A DNA stretch of 64,000 nucleotides, taken from positions 744,001 to 808,000 of the forward strand of contig NC_083346.1 in assembly GCF_019175385.1 (NCBI RefSeq), given 5' to 3'. The position numbers and the translations under genes are program-made. Position 1 is the first letter of the stretch. Each line of letters opens with the position of its first letter. The notes under the pieces were generated by a model. It did not search any database, was not told the DNA's origin, and saw nothing but the letters and a program-made list of their open reading frames with translations. The DNA is from Lycium barbarum. Taxonomy: Eukaryota; Streptophyta; Magnoliopsida; Solanales; Solanaceae. Positions 24,135-35,151 of this stretch are shown here, one piece after another.

Positions 24135-24502
24135 TATGAATTAAAGGTATGAATTATTTTCAAAACATTCAGAATCGAAATAATAAAATAATCAATGAAG
24201 GAGGAATGAATGCGGTTTGCTATAAAAGTTATATTTCCTGTATTATATTAGTGGTAGGGAATTGAGCCTGGATTTTGGAGATCTGATGATGGCCGTCGGA
24301 TCACCACTGAGATGCTATCTTTACGCCCCGTTTGGATATGGTTTGAAACCTGATTTCAAACCATGTTTGGACATACAATTTGGATATTTTAAGTTGTATT
24401 TTCTCTTATAGATATAAAAAGCTCACAAATTGTGAAAACTATCAAAACATTCTCAATTCTTATACAATCTTACCAAATGAGCAAATCATAGTTTATAACA
24501 AA
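24135..24502. other. repeat remnants between MULE and Helitron, with hAT-like MITE arm
   Basis: 24254-24320 is a diverged copy of the dispersed GAGCCT..GATTT block (see 8208). From about 24325 (CGCCCCGTTTGGATATGG, then GATTTCAAACCATG) the sequence looks like the left arm of a hAT-type MITE. A matching arm with inverted motifs lies at 28810-28957, just past the Helitron. The Helitron therefore probably inserted into this MITE. Confidence 0.4.
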
Positions 24503-25747
24503 CTAGTGAATAAGTCTGCGGTTGATTTTTTTTAAATTAAATAATCTATGTATTAGAGTAGCTTCTATAATCAAAATCTTAGTTTCAATAATATTTCTTA
24601 TTACATAATGTGGTGAGTAACACCTTCTGTTTTCTTGACGACATAAACTAATCAGTAATCAAATAAGCAATCTAATTAAAAAAAAAAATCTATAAACTCT
24701 TGGTCTAGAGATAGAACATGTAAAAGTACAATTTGCTAACAATTGAAAATTACATACAGTAAAGTTACCTTAATTCTTATAAGGAAGATCGAAGTTATAT
24801 CTAATCTTTTAACTCTCCCACTTTCATAGTCAAACAAATGACAAAGCAAATCTGCCTAACTTTTGCCCAAAATTAGAATCAACATTACCAGTTTTAAAAA
24901 AAAAAAGGTATTGACAAAAAGAGAAGATTATGTAGATAAAAATTCAAAACGTTCATACATAGTAGGTAAGCATGTACATTAATCCCTAGCAAACTGAAGA
25001 TAATTATATCTGTAATCCAATTGAATTAAGTCTAAAATTGTCTAGAAATTTAAATATAAAATTTTAAGTAAACAAAAATGAGTAAGTGAATAATGAAAAA
25101 TATAACCCTATGAAATGCTAAAAGTTTTTGTAGGTCGATAATGGCAAATATAACCTTATGAAAATAGGGAGACTATACCACAAAGAAAAAGCTATTATTA
25201 TATAAACTATATTAATTTAAACTTCTAAAAAAATGGTTAGTTTAGCCAGCTATATTAACATGATGTGGAAATTTAAGTAATTAAAATGTGAAAGTAGTTA
25301 AGTCACTGATAATATAAAATGGACTTCAACTTTCGTGTTTTTTTGTCGCCTTATCTTTTTATTTTTTTCTAAATTCCAAAGATAATTATCACATAATAAC
25401 TAAAGACAAAATTCTTGAAATTGATCAAAATGATTTTTTTTAGATAATACTTATAATAAAATAATACATCGGTCATATTCCTTTTTAATCTTACTGAATA
25501 ATTTTTTGAATTGACCAGAAATTAAAATAGTCTTCATAAACTTCATACTTTCATTGCCTAAAAAATATTTGCTCATGAGAAAATCCACCAAAAGAAAACA
25601 ACGAAGATATAAAGATAAAAAGCACCTCAAGCCGTCAAGCTCTTTGTTTTCCAGCTCAAAAATAGAAATGAAACCCAATTTCATTTCTTGTCCCTTTGTT
25701 GCCACTGAAAGATGTTTCGTGGTAGAATTCTGACCTTCATCTCCTTC

Positions 25748-25749
<2 letters not shown>

Positions 25750-25799
<50 letters not shown>
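25750..25799 (+). repeat. (TC)25 microsatellite
   Basis: An uninterrupted TC dinucleotide run of about 50 bases lies inside the Helitron candidate. Confidence 0.97.
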
Positions 25800-25803
<4 letters not shown>

Positions 25804-25837
25804 TATATTGAAGTCGTTAGCATGAAATCATCAAGTT

Positions 25838-26055
25838 TTACTTACATTTTGAGAGCTTGTAAGGAGGCCATATTATGACCTTTGCAACATTGAGAAATGA
25901 AGCTCCGCCTTCATAGGAATGGGTAGTCGAAACTTGAAGAGCGACTCCGTCTCCCACAAATAATCTTCCACGTAAATGGTTGGCTCTTAAAAACAACTTT
26001 AACAATATCTTCAAAACCAAAATAGTCCAAATCCATAAATTCACACGTCGATCCC
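25838..26055 (-). other. exon-like open segment inside the Helitron
   Basis: On the minus strand an acceptor-like CTACAG at about 26059-26054 precedes an open segment that reads FMDLDYFGFEDIVKVVFKSQ in one frame and a 68-codon stretch in another. Helitrons often capture host exons, and the composition here is less AT-rich than the surroundings. I do not recognise a family, so this is only a candidate captured fragment. Confidence 0.25.
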
Positions 26056-26582
26056 TGTAGAAAATAAGAAGCCTAAAATTAACAAAATATGTAAAATTTT
26101 AAACCATAACGGGAAGAAAGAAATACAGGAAACTAAGACTTTCATCACCTTTGATTTTCAATTTTCAGTAATTCAAACATAAAACGCCACAAACAAAAAT
26201 TAAAGCACAACATTTCAAGCTAATATCAATTAATATAGGTGACAAAAACAGGAAAGACTGATTATTATTATTCTAACGTTAGGCATTTGGAAAAAGTCCC
26301 CAAATACAAATCAAAGTATATATAAATCTACCTAACATATAGATAGAATGACAACATTAAATCACAATTTCAAAAGCTGGAAACTTTTAAGAAAATGGAG
26401 GGGTAATATGAAGAGGGAAAGGTCCGGTCAAAACTCGTAAGAGTTATTAATAGAGGATTGTATTTGGGTGTGGAGGTTACAAATGATATTTAAGGTGTAA
26501 TTACTTATAAATAAATGAGGCAATTGATGATGGGATTTCTGTTAAAAAAGAAATAAGGTGACTGATGGAATTTTAAAAGTTT

Positions 26583-27919
26583 GGGAAAATACATAACCCC
26601 CCCCCCCCCAACGTATAGCCAGATTAATTATGACGCACCCAACATTAGCGGGCAACCCATTACCCCCCAGTCTTAATTTTTCAGTATTTTAGTACCATCT
26701 TCTGACTAACGTGGCAAAAAAAAATTGAAGCCCAGTTGCACAGTGGAGACTATTGCACACTCTCCGCCACATTGGTGCCACGCTGCTGCCACGTCACTGT
26801 CACGTCACTGCCACCTTTCCTTTTTTTTTTCATTTGATTTTTCTTTTATTAATTATATTTACATTAATTAACCTCTAATTAACTATTAAACCATTAATTT
26901 TGTCTTCATTATCACTAAACTCTTCTTCTTCATCACTAAACCCTTCTTCTTCATCACTAAACCCTTCTTCTTCTTCATTTCAAGAAATCCATCAATTCAT
27001 TTTCTTCCTCCATTAGCGCACACACACTCAACCCATTTTCTTCCTCCATTAACACACACACACACACACACATTCAACCCATTTTCTTCCTCCATTAACA
27101 CACACATTCAATTTAATCATCAATCATAAAGAGCTTATTTTCAAGAAACATTCAACCCATTTCCTTCAACCCATTTTCTTCCTCCATTAAAACCCATTTT
27201 CTTCAACCCATTTTCTTCCTCTATTAACACACACACACATTCAACCCATTTTTTTCTTCCATTAACACACACATTCAATTTAATCATCAATCATAAAGAG
27301 CTTATTTTCAAGAAACATTCAACCCATGTCCTTCAACCTATTTTCTTCCTCCATTAACACACACACACACATTCAACCCATTTTCTTCCTTCGTTAACAC
27401 ACACATTCATTTGAAGGCAAATCAAACACCAAAATATTTTTAAGCATTTTCTTTAACCCATTTTTAATATTTTTTGTACCTCTTGTTGCTGCTGCTGTTG
27501 CGTTGTTGTTGCTGCTGCTGCGGAGGAGGCGATGTGGTGGCGGCGGCGGCGGTATAGCGGCAGTGGCGATGGTTGAGGAGAAAGAAGAAGAAAGAGAAAA
27601 AGGAGAAAGAAGAAGAAAGAGAAAAATTAATTGCATTCAACAATTGAAATGTGGAAGAGAGGGAGGGAAGGTGTTTTCAATGTCTTCTTTCTCAATTTTA
27701 AGCATTTGAGTTGCAACATTTCATTTTTTTCAATTCACTCGCCATAATTTATTTATTTATTTTTGCCACGTCAGTCGAAATGGTACTAAAATACTGAAAA
27801 ATTAAGACGGGGGAAGGGGGGTAATAGGTCACCGGAAAAGGTTGGGTGCGTCATAATTAATCTGGCTATACGTTGGTGGTGGTGGTGGTGGGGGGGGGGG
27901 GGGGGGTTATGTATTTTCA
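26583..27919. mobile_element. 1.3-kb non-autonomous MULE with G/C homopolymer TIRs
   Basis: The ends are inverted: GGGAAAATACATAACCCC on the left against GGGGTTATGTATTTTCA on the right. Pairing continues for roughly 120 bp (AACGTATAGCCAGATTAATT against AATTAATCTGGCTATACGTT; TTTCAGTATTTTAGTACCAT inverse near 27780). The exact 10-bp duplication TTAAAAGTTT flanks it (26573-26582 and 27920-27929). A run of 13 C (26597) and one of 17 G (27890) sit at equivalent places in the two TIRs. The interior has CA-rich minisatellite and a GC-rich block (27480-27560). No transposase. Confidence 0.82.
26990..27410 (+). repeat. (AC)n-containing minisatellite
   Basis: Copies of TTCAACCCATTTTCTTCCTC followed by CATTAACACACACAC recur about seven times with variable AC-run length. 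A longer unit including AATTTAATCATCAATCATAA and AGAGCTTATTTTCAAGAAAC is duplicated (27111-27152 and 27276-27318). The array lies in the interior of the small MULE. Confidence 0.8.
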
Positions 27920-27950
27920 TTAAAAGTTTCTTACAATTTTCCACTGTTTT

Positions 27951-28503
27951 TCTTTAATACAATAATAAACCAAAGAATGAATTTAAAAAAAGATAAATTA
28001 TTTTTACTAATAAATTTAATACAAAGTAATTGCAATAATTATAGGGGAAGTAATGACAAATATAATGCTATTAAATGGTGAGCGAGTCTTCATTATGGGG
28101 GGAGGGATGAACTTTTTAATATTTTATTTTATTTGGTAAAATAGAGAAATGAAGAGAAAAATGTCAAAAAATTGAGAAAAAAGATAAATGTCAATGGAGG
28201 TCATAGAGAGGTGTCACATAGGATTGTCTTTCTTTAATACAATAATAAACCAAAGAATGAATAAAAAAAGATAAATTATTTTTACTAATAAATTTAATAC
28301 AAATTAATCACAATAATTATAGGGGAAGTAATGACATTTATAATGCTATTAAATAGTGAGTGAGTCTTTATTATGGGTGGATGGATGACATTTTTAATAT
28401 TTTATTCCATTTGGTAAAATAGAGAAATGAAGATAAAAATGTCAAAAAATTGAGAAAAAAGATAAATGTCAATGAAGGCCATAGAGAGGTGCCACATAAG
28501 ATT
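27951..28503 (+). repeat. 280-bp tandem duplication
   Basis: TCTTTAATACAATAATAAAC starts both 27951 and 28231, and the two units stay alignable to AGAGAGGTGYCACATA with small indels and substitutions. The second unit runs into the Helitron 5' terminus, so the duplication is of subterminal Helitron sequence. Confidence 0.85.
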
Positions 28504-28580
28504 GTCTATTCCTAACTTTATATTATATATAGATTAGTACACTACTAGAAGATTTTTCTAAAAAATGCAACATTAATTAA

Positions 28581-29880
28581 CCAAACTTTACTTCAATAAA
28601 ATCGAAAATTTAACAAGAATAGTAATATAACTACTATTTAATATAATCTTTCCACATAAATTAAAGGTTGATAGACATAAATAAAGGTTGGTAAAAGTTA
28701 ATGAGATTGACAAATGATTGATGGAGGTAATTGTTAAAAATATTTACCAACTTATGGATCTTTTTTTATAAAATATTAACTTATTCGTTAAATTTTATAA
28801 TTAAAAAAGTTGAAACCATGATTTCAAACGCGAAATCATGCTTTTTGGATGATTTGGGTTCAAAGTATGGTTTCAAACCAGATTTCAAACCATGACTAAA
28901 AATTGATGACCAAATGCTGATTTGAAATCATGATTTCAAAAGTGATGGCCGAGCGCCTACTTAAAATGAGTAAAGAAAGGAGAATCCTAGGAATTTTTTA
29001 AGGACCGTTTGGTGATGCGAATTATTCATTTTTTTTTTGAAATACTTTTTCACTTTATGGTATTTAGTCATAAAATTTTTAAATACAACTTAAGTTGTAT
29101 TTGCATTTTAAAAACAATTAGAAACTTATTTTTACTTTTTTCCACTTTCAATACATTCAAACAATTAAATATTCTTTGCAAAAACTATAACCAAATACAA
29201 CTTCATCTTCAACTCCAACTTCAATTCTAACCAAACTTTACTTCAATAAAATCGAAAATTTAACAAGAATAGTAATATAACTACTATTTAATATAATCTT
29301 TCCACATAAATTAAAGGTTGATAGACATAAATAAAGGTTGGTAGAAGTTAATGAGATTGATAAATGATTGATGGAGGTAATTGTTAAAAATATTTACCAA
29401 CTTATGGATCTTTTTTTATAAAATATTAACTTATTAGTTAAATTTTGTAATTAAAAAAGTTGAAACCATGATTTCAAACGCGAAATCATGCTTTTTGGAT
29501 GATTTGGGTTCAAACTATGGTTTCAAACCAGATTTCAAACCATGACTGAAAATTGATGACCAAACTCTGGTTTGAAATCATGATTTCAAAAGTGATGGCC
29601 GAGCGCCTACTTAAAATGAGTAAAGAAAGGAGAATCCTACGAATTTTTTAAGGACCGTTTGGTGATGCGAATTATTCATTTTTTTTTTGAAATACTTTTT
29701 CACTTTATGGTATTTAGTCATAAAAATTTCAAATACAACTTAAGTTGTATTTGCATTTTAAAAACAACTAGAAACTTATTTTTACTTTTTTCCACTTTCA
29801 ATACATTCAAACAATTAAATATTCTTTGCAAAAATTATAACCAAATACAACTTCATCTTCAACTCCAACTTCAATTCTAA
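28581..29880 (+). repeat. 650-bp tandem duplication, highly similar copies
   Basis: Copy 1 is 28581-29230 and copy 2 is 29231-29880. Both start CCAAACTTTACTTCAATAAA and end CTCCAACTTCAATTCTAA. Only about a dozen or so substitutions are visible, so the duplication is fairly recent. Each copy holds a hAT-like MITE arm (AAGGACCGTTTGGTGATGCG) and the palindromic GGTTTCAAACC / GATTTCAAACC segment. The 73-codon open frames in each copy (29009, 29659) are AT-rich by-products of the duplication. Confidence 0.92.
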
Positions 29881-30990
29881 ATCCAAAATACCAAATAAAG
29901 TCAAAAAAAATTTGGTATTCATAGCCAAACGCGTACTAAAAGTTATGTAATTAACGTGTTAAATTGGGTTTTAAAGTAAAAAAAAGTAAGGTGTAAATTC
30001 TTTTCATCCATTTAGATTTAGAAATGAAATAATGAAAGGGCATTAATGTGGTCCCCGGATGCCACCGCTTAAGCAGTAGTGACGACACGTTTTTAAATGT
30101 AATATATATTTACTGTATTGCATTAATGGGAGGAGAATGAGCCTTGGATTTCGGATTTGATTGTTGAGATATGCTATTTTTTAAATAAGAAAATGGGGGT
30201 AACACATGCTACTTTTGTTACCTTATGTGGAGGCCACATGGAAGTAGAGGGACTGGGGAGCTTCTTTCGTTTCTTATTATTCGTTACTAATAGCTAATTG
30301 TAACGAAAATACAGATCATAATACTTTGCATGTTTCTTGAATATGGATTTCTTTTGGACAAAAAAGGTTAGAAATATTTTGCTTAAAATGTTTTTTTCTG
30401 GTACAAAAAAGGCTAAAAATATTTTGCTTAATTCAAGTAAGTTCAAACAATTGGTGATAATATGGTAAGCAGGATACTCTAAAATTACTACGTATTTTAT
30501 GAACTTTAAAAGTATTATTTTTAAAAATTACTATTAATATGGTAAGCATGATCTAAGGGGTCGTTTGGTAGGTAGTCAAAATTATCTTGGAATTATAATC
30601 TCGAGACTAATTTATTCCATCTTTTAGATGGTATAAAATAATCCCAGAATAAGTGGGATAAGAAGGGATATCTCATCTTTTAAGTTGGGATGCATTTTAT
30701 ACCTTATTTGGTAGAGGCATAAATTTATGTTTTCTATCAAACATGATACAAAAAATTAATGTTGAGATATTTTAACTTATATCATGCACCAAATGACTCA
30801 TAAGAGTACTTATGAATTTTAAAATTACTACGTAATAAATAAAATGTCACGGTAGTAGATTTTTTATTTTTTTGGTAAGCTATCACAACAAAAGTTTGAG
30901 GAGAGATAATAAAAGGAAAAAAGAAAAAGAAAAAGAAAAAGAAAAACTAGATGCTGACGTGGAGCATTAAACTTCACACACATCCAGAAA
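29881..30990. other. MITE remnants upstream of the 31-kb gene fragment
   Basis: At 29905-29940 is the right end of the hAT-like MITE (GGTATTCATAGCCAAACGCG). The third copy of the dispersed GAGCCTTGGATTTCGGATTT block is at 30136-30180. A short hAT-like MITE follows at 30556-30801. No gene seen. Confidence 0.4.
30556..30801. mobile_element. hAT-like MITE (~246 bp)
   Basis: The left end AAGGGGTCGTTTGGTAGG and right end GCACCAAATGACTCATAA are imperfect inverted repeats of the style of hAT MITEs common in plants. The interior (GGTATAAAATAATCCCAG, AAGTGGGATAAGAAGGGATA) also has inverted segments. An exact 8-bp target duplication was not found. Confidence 0.5.
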
Positions 30991-31020
30991 CCCTAGTTGC
31001 CAATCCTTTATAACCACGTA
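30985..31020 (+). promoter_or_regulatory. telo-box-like promoter motif of the gene fragment
   Basis: AAACCCTAG (about 30988-30996) is a telo-box, a motif common near starts of plant housekeeping and translation-related genes. CTTTATAACC about 15 bp downstream is a possible TATA box. A pyrimidine-rich leader and a long T-rich intron-like stretch follow before open coding segments at 31867. Confidence 0.3.
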
Positions 31021-31866
31021 TCTACCCATGTACTTTCACTTCCCTGTTTTTTGTACTTCCTACTTTTCAGCTTCTCTTTCTATCTGTTCTTCCCAGTTTT
31101 CATTATTCTGTCAATTCATGTTTATGCTAGTTGATCTGCTTTATGTGATGGATCAATTCATGTTTTTTCTTTTTCATTCATTTATTATTCGTTTTTTGTT
31201 AGCGATTATTTTAGATCTATACTAAATTCATCTGCTAAATCAATCAAAGTTTTGAGTTTTTTTGCTTTTAAGTCTTTTCTTTGATGCTTCAACTCAAGTT
31301 AAAATCAATAAAGTTTAGATTTTTTTTGCTATTAAAAGTTTATGTGATGCATCAACTCATGTTTTTTCTTTTTCATTCTTTTATAATCCTTTTTCTGTTG
31401 GCGATTTTATTAGATCTGAGACATATTAAATTCATCTGCTAAATCAATAAAGTTTTGATTTTGCTATTAAATCTTTTTATGTGATGCGTCAATTCATATT
31501 TTTTTTCCTTTTCTATTCTTTTTAATCCGTTTTTTGTTAGCGATTATGGTAGATTTGAGGTATACTAAATTCATTACCTAAATAAATAAAGTTTTGATTT
31601 TTTCAAGTTTTTTTGTTCATTCCTAATCTTATTCAATTCTCTTAGATCTGAGTTTTTTTTGGGTACTGAGCGGAACAAGAAGGCCTATTCGCAAAAAATG
31701 AGAGAAATGAGTTAATTCAATGAATGGGTCATAACCCAACCCAAATACACTTGGGTCAAAATGGGCTGGGTCAAGCTGGGTTAAAAAGTGGATTAAACCC
31801 AACCCGATCAGCTTAACCCAAACATCCCACAACCCATACAATGAAATATTCACAATTATATAATTA

Positions 31867-33715
31867 TAAAAATCAAAGGCATTTAAGCTAGACCGTTGGG
31901 TTTTGAAAGTTAACCCATCTTGTCCCGTCAGCCCAAATGCTAGTAACGCAACCCTTTTAAGTATATTGGTAACTCTATTGTATAATTTCTCGGCCGCTCT
32001 TTCGAAACCTACTCTACAACCTAACTTTCAAATCCTCTCCCAAGAATGGCGAACCGTTGTGCTGTTTGTACCGCCATTGAAAGAGAAGCACGAGTAAGAT
32101 GTGGACTATTTGATGTTGCAGTTTGGAGGGAAAGGTGAATTGACTGATGCAATTAATGCTGTACTGCCAGATGAAAGGCAGACTTTTATTGAGGATGCTC
32201 TGCTGTAAGTTGTTTGATTATTTGATTTTATGTTTTATCTTGCTATTCATTTTGTGCTGTGTTGTATTAGCAGTGCTATGTTTCTGATAACCTCGATTTC
32301 TTGTTCATGCAGTGAGAAATGCACGAAGTCAGTTGGTATTCTTATGACTTTTGGCGAAAAAGTTGTTGAAGGTATGATTTTATGGTTGTTAGTTGAATGT
32401 TCTTATTTTGTTATGTTCTAAGATGGATGATTTCAAAGTTGAGGCTGTTGATTTACTAGTAGTTTGATATAAGCTGTGGTTATTTTTTTATTTGAGATGA
32501 TGCTGTATCTATGTTTGTTCATCGCTTGTGTGTGGTAGAGCGGAGAATTGTTTTTAGATACTGAGATAAGATCGGCATATTATGGTATTTCAATGTTGTG
32601 TTTGAATATGAACTAGCTCAAGTCATTAACTTTCAATAGTATAGCTTAAAGTTAAATTTGTGCTAAATAAGGTAATATATCATTCCTTTTGGTACCGACT
32701 TTGATGTGTGGGGAAAAATTTCTTGAAGGTATGATTGTGTGGTTGTTCGTTGGATGTTGTTATTTTGTTATTTTCTAAGATGAGTGGTTTCATAGTTGAG
32801 GCTAAACTTGTAATCTTTATTTGTTGATTTATTTGTAGTTTTATTTAAGCCTTCGTTTTGTGTGATTTACTAATAGTTTGATTTAAGCCTTTGTTTTGTG
32901 TGTACTTGAGATGATACTGTATGTTGTTTGTTCATTGTTTTTGTGTGGTAGAGCGGAGAGATAAGATTTACATATTATGTTATTTCAATGTTAGATACTG
33001 ATTATTATACTCCCTTTGCTCCAATACTAAGTAAATCAGTTTGTTCTTTGTTTGTGTGTGGTAGAGCGGAGAGTTAAATTTGTCCAAAATCTATCATGAC
33101 TTTCCATTTTACACATCTAAGTGGGTGTTAAGAAGTGTATATTGGCTTGAATTTTAGACGAGAAACGGAGAATAAAGTTGTAGATTTTGAGTCCATGGTT
33201 ATGATTCATTTCTGTTGATTGAAGATTTAAGTACCTATAAGTTTGCACTGTTTGTTATGTGTGGATATGTTATAAAGAAGTCCTTACTTTACTTGCAGTT
33301 GCTGATGTGGCAGCACTGCATGCTGATGTGGCTGCACCAGCTATTATAGAACAATTGCTGCTTTGTTCCCTAGACTCTTTGAGTTCTTATCGGGCGCTGT
33401 CCAAGGTCTTCCTGCTGGGTCGTTGATCGTGACGAATGCTGTATTTATGGCTGAGCTTCAAGATATGGTGCCTGCTCTCCGAGCCTGAGCCTGTCTGGTT
33501 TCCCTTGGTGCTATTGTTACTGGAGTGGATTTTGATATTGAAGAACGGGTTTGTTTTGTCCAGTGCTGGACCAAAGAAGTTCTTGAGGCCATTTGTCTTC
33601 CATTGTTGATTGTTCGGAGGCAATTGGGTCAACCTGATGCTCCAGAGTTGCTTTACCACTACCTTTAACTTTTGACTCAAGTAAAGTTTGTTGCTGAGAT
33701 CGAGCTCTGTAAATG
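31867..33715 (+). pseudogene. unidentified host gene fragment, decayed
   Basis: Coding-like exons with GT-AG borders are about 31867-32203, 32313-32372 and 33299-33715. Segments read FQILSQEWRTVVLFVPPLKE, GKGELTDAINAVLPDERQTF, EKCTKSVGILMTFGEKVVE and LFPRLFEFLSGAVQGLPAGS. The first exon has an in-frame TAA after PPLKEKHE, the last exon has a TGA after MVPALRA and a TAA near its end, and a frame change lies at the QLLLC/LFPRL junction. I do not recognise the family; the hydrophobic, helix-rich composition could suit an alpha-helical repeat protein. The 3' part (from 32877) is repeated in reverse at 33982-35150, where the same protein stretch is more open. Confidence 0.55.
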
Positions 33716-33953
33716 ATTTGAAAATTGTTTTCTTGCTCTTTGTTTTAACTGATGTGCTGACTCTGATACTCTTTCAAGTGTTCTTAAAGTTTTTGTTACG
33801 CATTTGGACTTGTAAGTTTTTGCTAATTGCTACATATGTTGACTTGGAATGAAATACGTTTTTGATTATCATTCTACTTGTGGATACTTCTATGATGAAT
33901 GAATGTTTTACACATCTCTGGAAAAATACATTGAGTGGCTCTGTGTTGACGCA
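32877..33953 (+). repeat. left arm of a 1.1-kb inverted duplication
   Basis: Pairs with 33982-35150 across a 28-base spacer. The sequence nearest the centre (CTCTGTGTTGACGCA) is exactly inverted at 33982-33996. Both arms contain intron sequence as well as the last exon of the gene fragment, so the duplication was at DNA level. Confidence 0.9.
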
Positions 33954-33981
33954 TGCAAGCAAAAGGAAACATACAACTATT

Positions 33982-35150
33982 CTGCGTCAACACAGAGCTA
34001 TTCGTATTTTTCCAGGGATGTGTGAAGCATTCATTCATTATAGAAGTATCCACAAGTGGAATGATAATCCAAAACGTATTTCATTTCAAGTCAACATATG
34101 TAGCAATTAGTAAAAACTTACAAGTAAACATGCGTAAAAAAAACTTTAAGAACACTTGAAAGAGTATCACAGTCAGCACATCAGTTAAAACAAAGAGTAA
34201 GAAAACAGTTTTCAGATCATTTTCAGAGCTCGATCCGCGTCATAAAGACGCAAATCAGCAACCGACTTTACTTGAGTAAAAAGCTGAAGGTAGTGGTAAA
34301 GCAACTCTGGAGCATCAGGTTGACCCAATTGCCTCCGAACAATCAACAATGGAAGACAAATGGCCTCAAGAACTTCTTTGGTCCAGCACTGGACAAAACA
34401 AACCCGTTCTTCAATATCGAAATCCACTCCAGTAACAATAGCACCAAGGGGAACCAGACAGGTTCGGAGAGAAGGCACCATATCTTGAAGCTCAGCCATA
34501 AGTACGACATTGGTCACGATCAACAACCCAGCAGGAAGACCTTGGACAGCGCCCGGTAAGAACTCAAAGAGTCTAGGGAACAAAGCAGCAATTGTTCCCT
34601 AATAGCTAGTGCAGCCACATCAGCAGGCGGTGCTGCCACATCAGCAGCTGCAAGTAACGTAAAGACTTCTTTATAACATATCCACACATAACAAACAATG
34701 CAAACTTATAGGTACTTAAATCAACAGAAATGAAACATAACCACGGAGTAAAAGATTTCTTTATAACATATCCACATATAACAAACTTGTACGTACTTAA
34801 ATCTTTAATTAGCAGAAATGAATCATAACAATGGACTTAAAATCTACAACTTTATTCTCCGTTTCTTGTCTAAAATTTCACCCAATATACACTTCTTAAC
34901 ACCTACTTAGATGTATGTAAAATGGAAAGTCATAATAGATTTTGGACAAATTAACTTTCCGCTCTACCACACAAACAAAGAACAAACTGTTCTACTTCAT
35001 GTTGGGACGGAGGGAGTATAATAATCAATATATAACATTGAAATAACATAATATGCAAATCTTTTCTCTCCAATTACCACACAAAAATAATGAACAAATA
35101 ACATACTGTATCATCTCAAGTACACACAAAACAAAGGCTTAAATCAAACT
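33982..35150 (-). repeat. right arm of the inverted duplication
   Basis: Inverse of 32877-33953 with roughly 90% or better identity by eye. It is about 90 bp longer because the segment around GGATATGTTATAAAGAA is internally duplicated (34667-34775). The outer edge abuts LINE sequence at about 35152. Confidence 0.88.
34212..34640 (-). pseudogene. inverted copy of the unidentified gene exon
   Basis: The minus strand is open from 34583 to 34212 (123 codons) and reads LFEFLPGAVQGLPAGLLIVT, then IVTGVDFDIEERVCFVQCWT and LLIVRRQLGQPDAPELLYHY. The plus-strand copy has stops at two places where this one is open (after MVP.LR and after LLYHYL), so the minus copy keeps more of the ancestral frame. An upstream acceptor (ACTTGCAG near 34650) is shared with the plus copy. 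No promoter or upstream exons exist on this strand, so it is a fragment. Family unrecognised. Confidence 0.6.
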
Positions 35151-35151
35151 T

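Larger units (their letters stand above)
24503..28533 (-). mobile_element. 4-kb Helitron candidate, non-autonomous
   Basis: On the minus strand it starts at 28533 with TCTATATATAATATAAAG after an A. It ends at 24503 with CCGCAGACTTATTCACTAG before a T, matching the Helitron rules 5'-TC, 3'-CTRR and insertion between A and T. The 5' end is shared with 173 (and weakly 56152). The hairpin usually found before CTRR is poor here. No RepHel protein is present, so the copy is non-autonomous. It contains a nested MULE (26583-27919), a (TC)n tract, exon-like open segments and a 280-bp internal duplication next to its 5' end. Confidence 0.6.

Noticed and set aside
27394..27709. Open frames around the (GGC)/(CTG) repeats
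   Set aside because: Low-complexity repeats inside a non-autonomous MULE; both strands are open only because of triplet runs.
29009..29880. Two nearly identical 73-codon open frames
   Set aside because: They are AT-rich, repeat only because of the 650-bp duplication and overlap MITE sequence.
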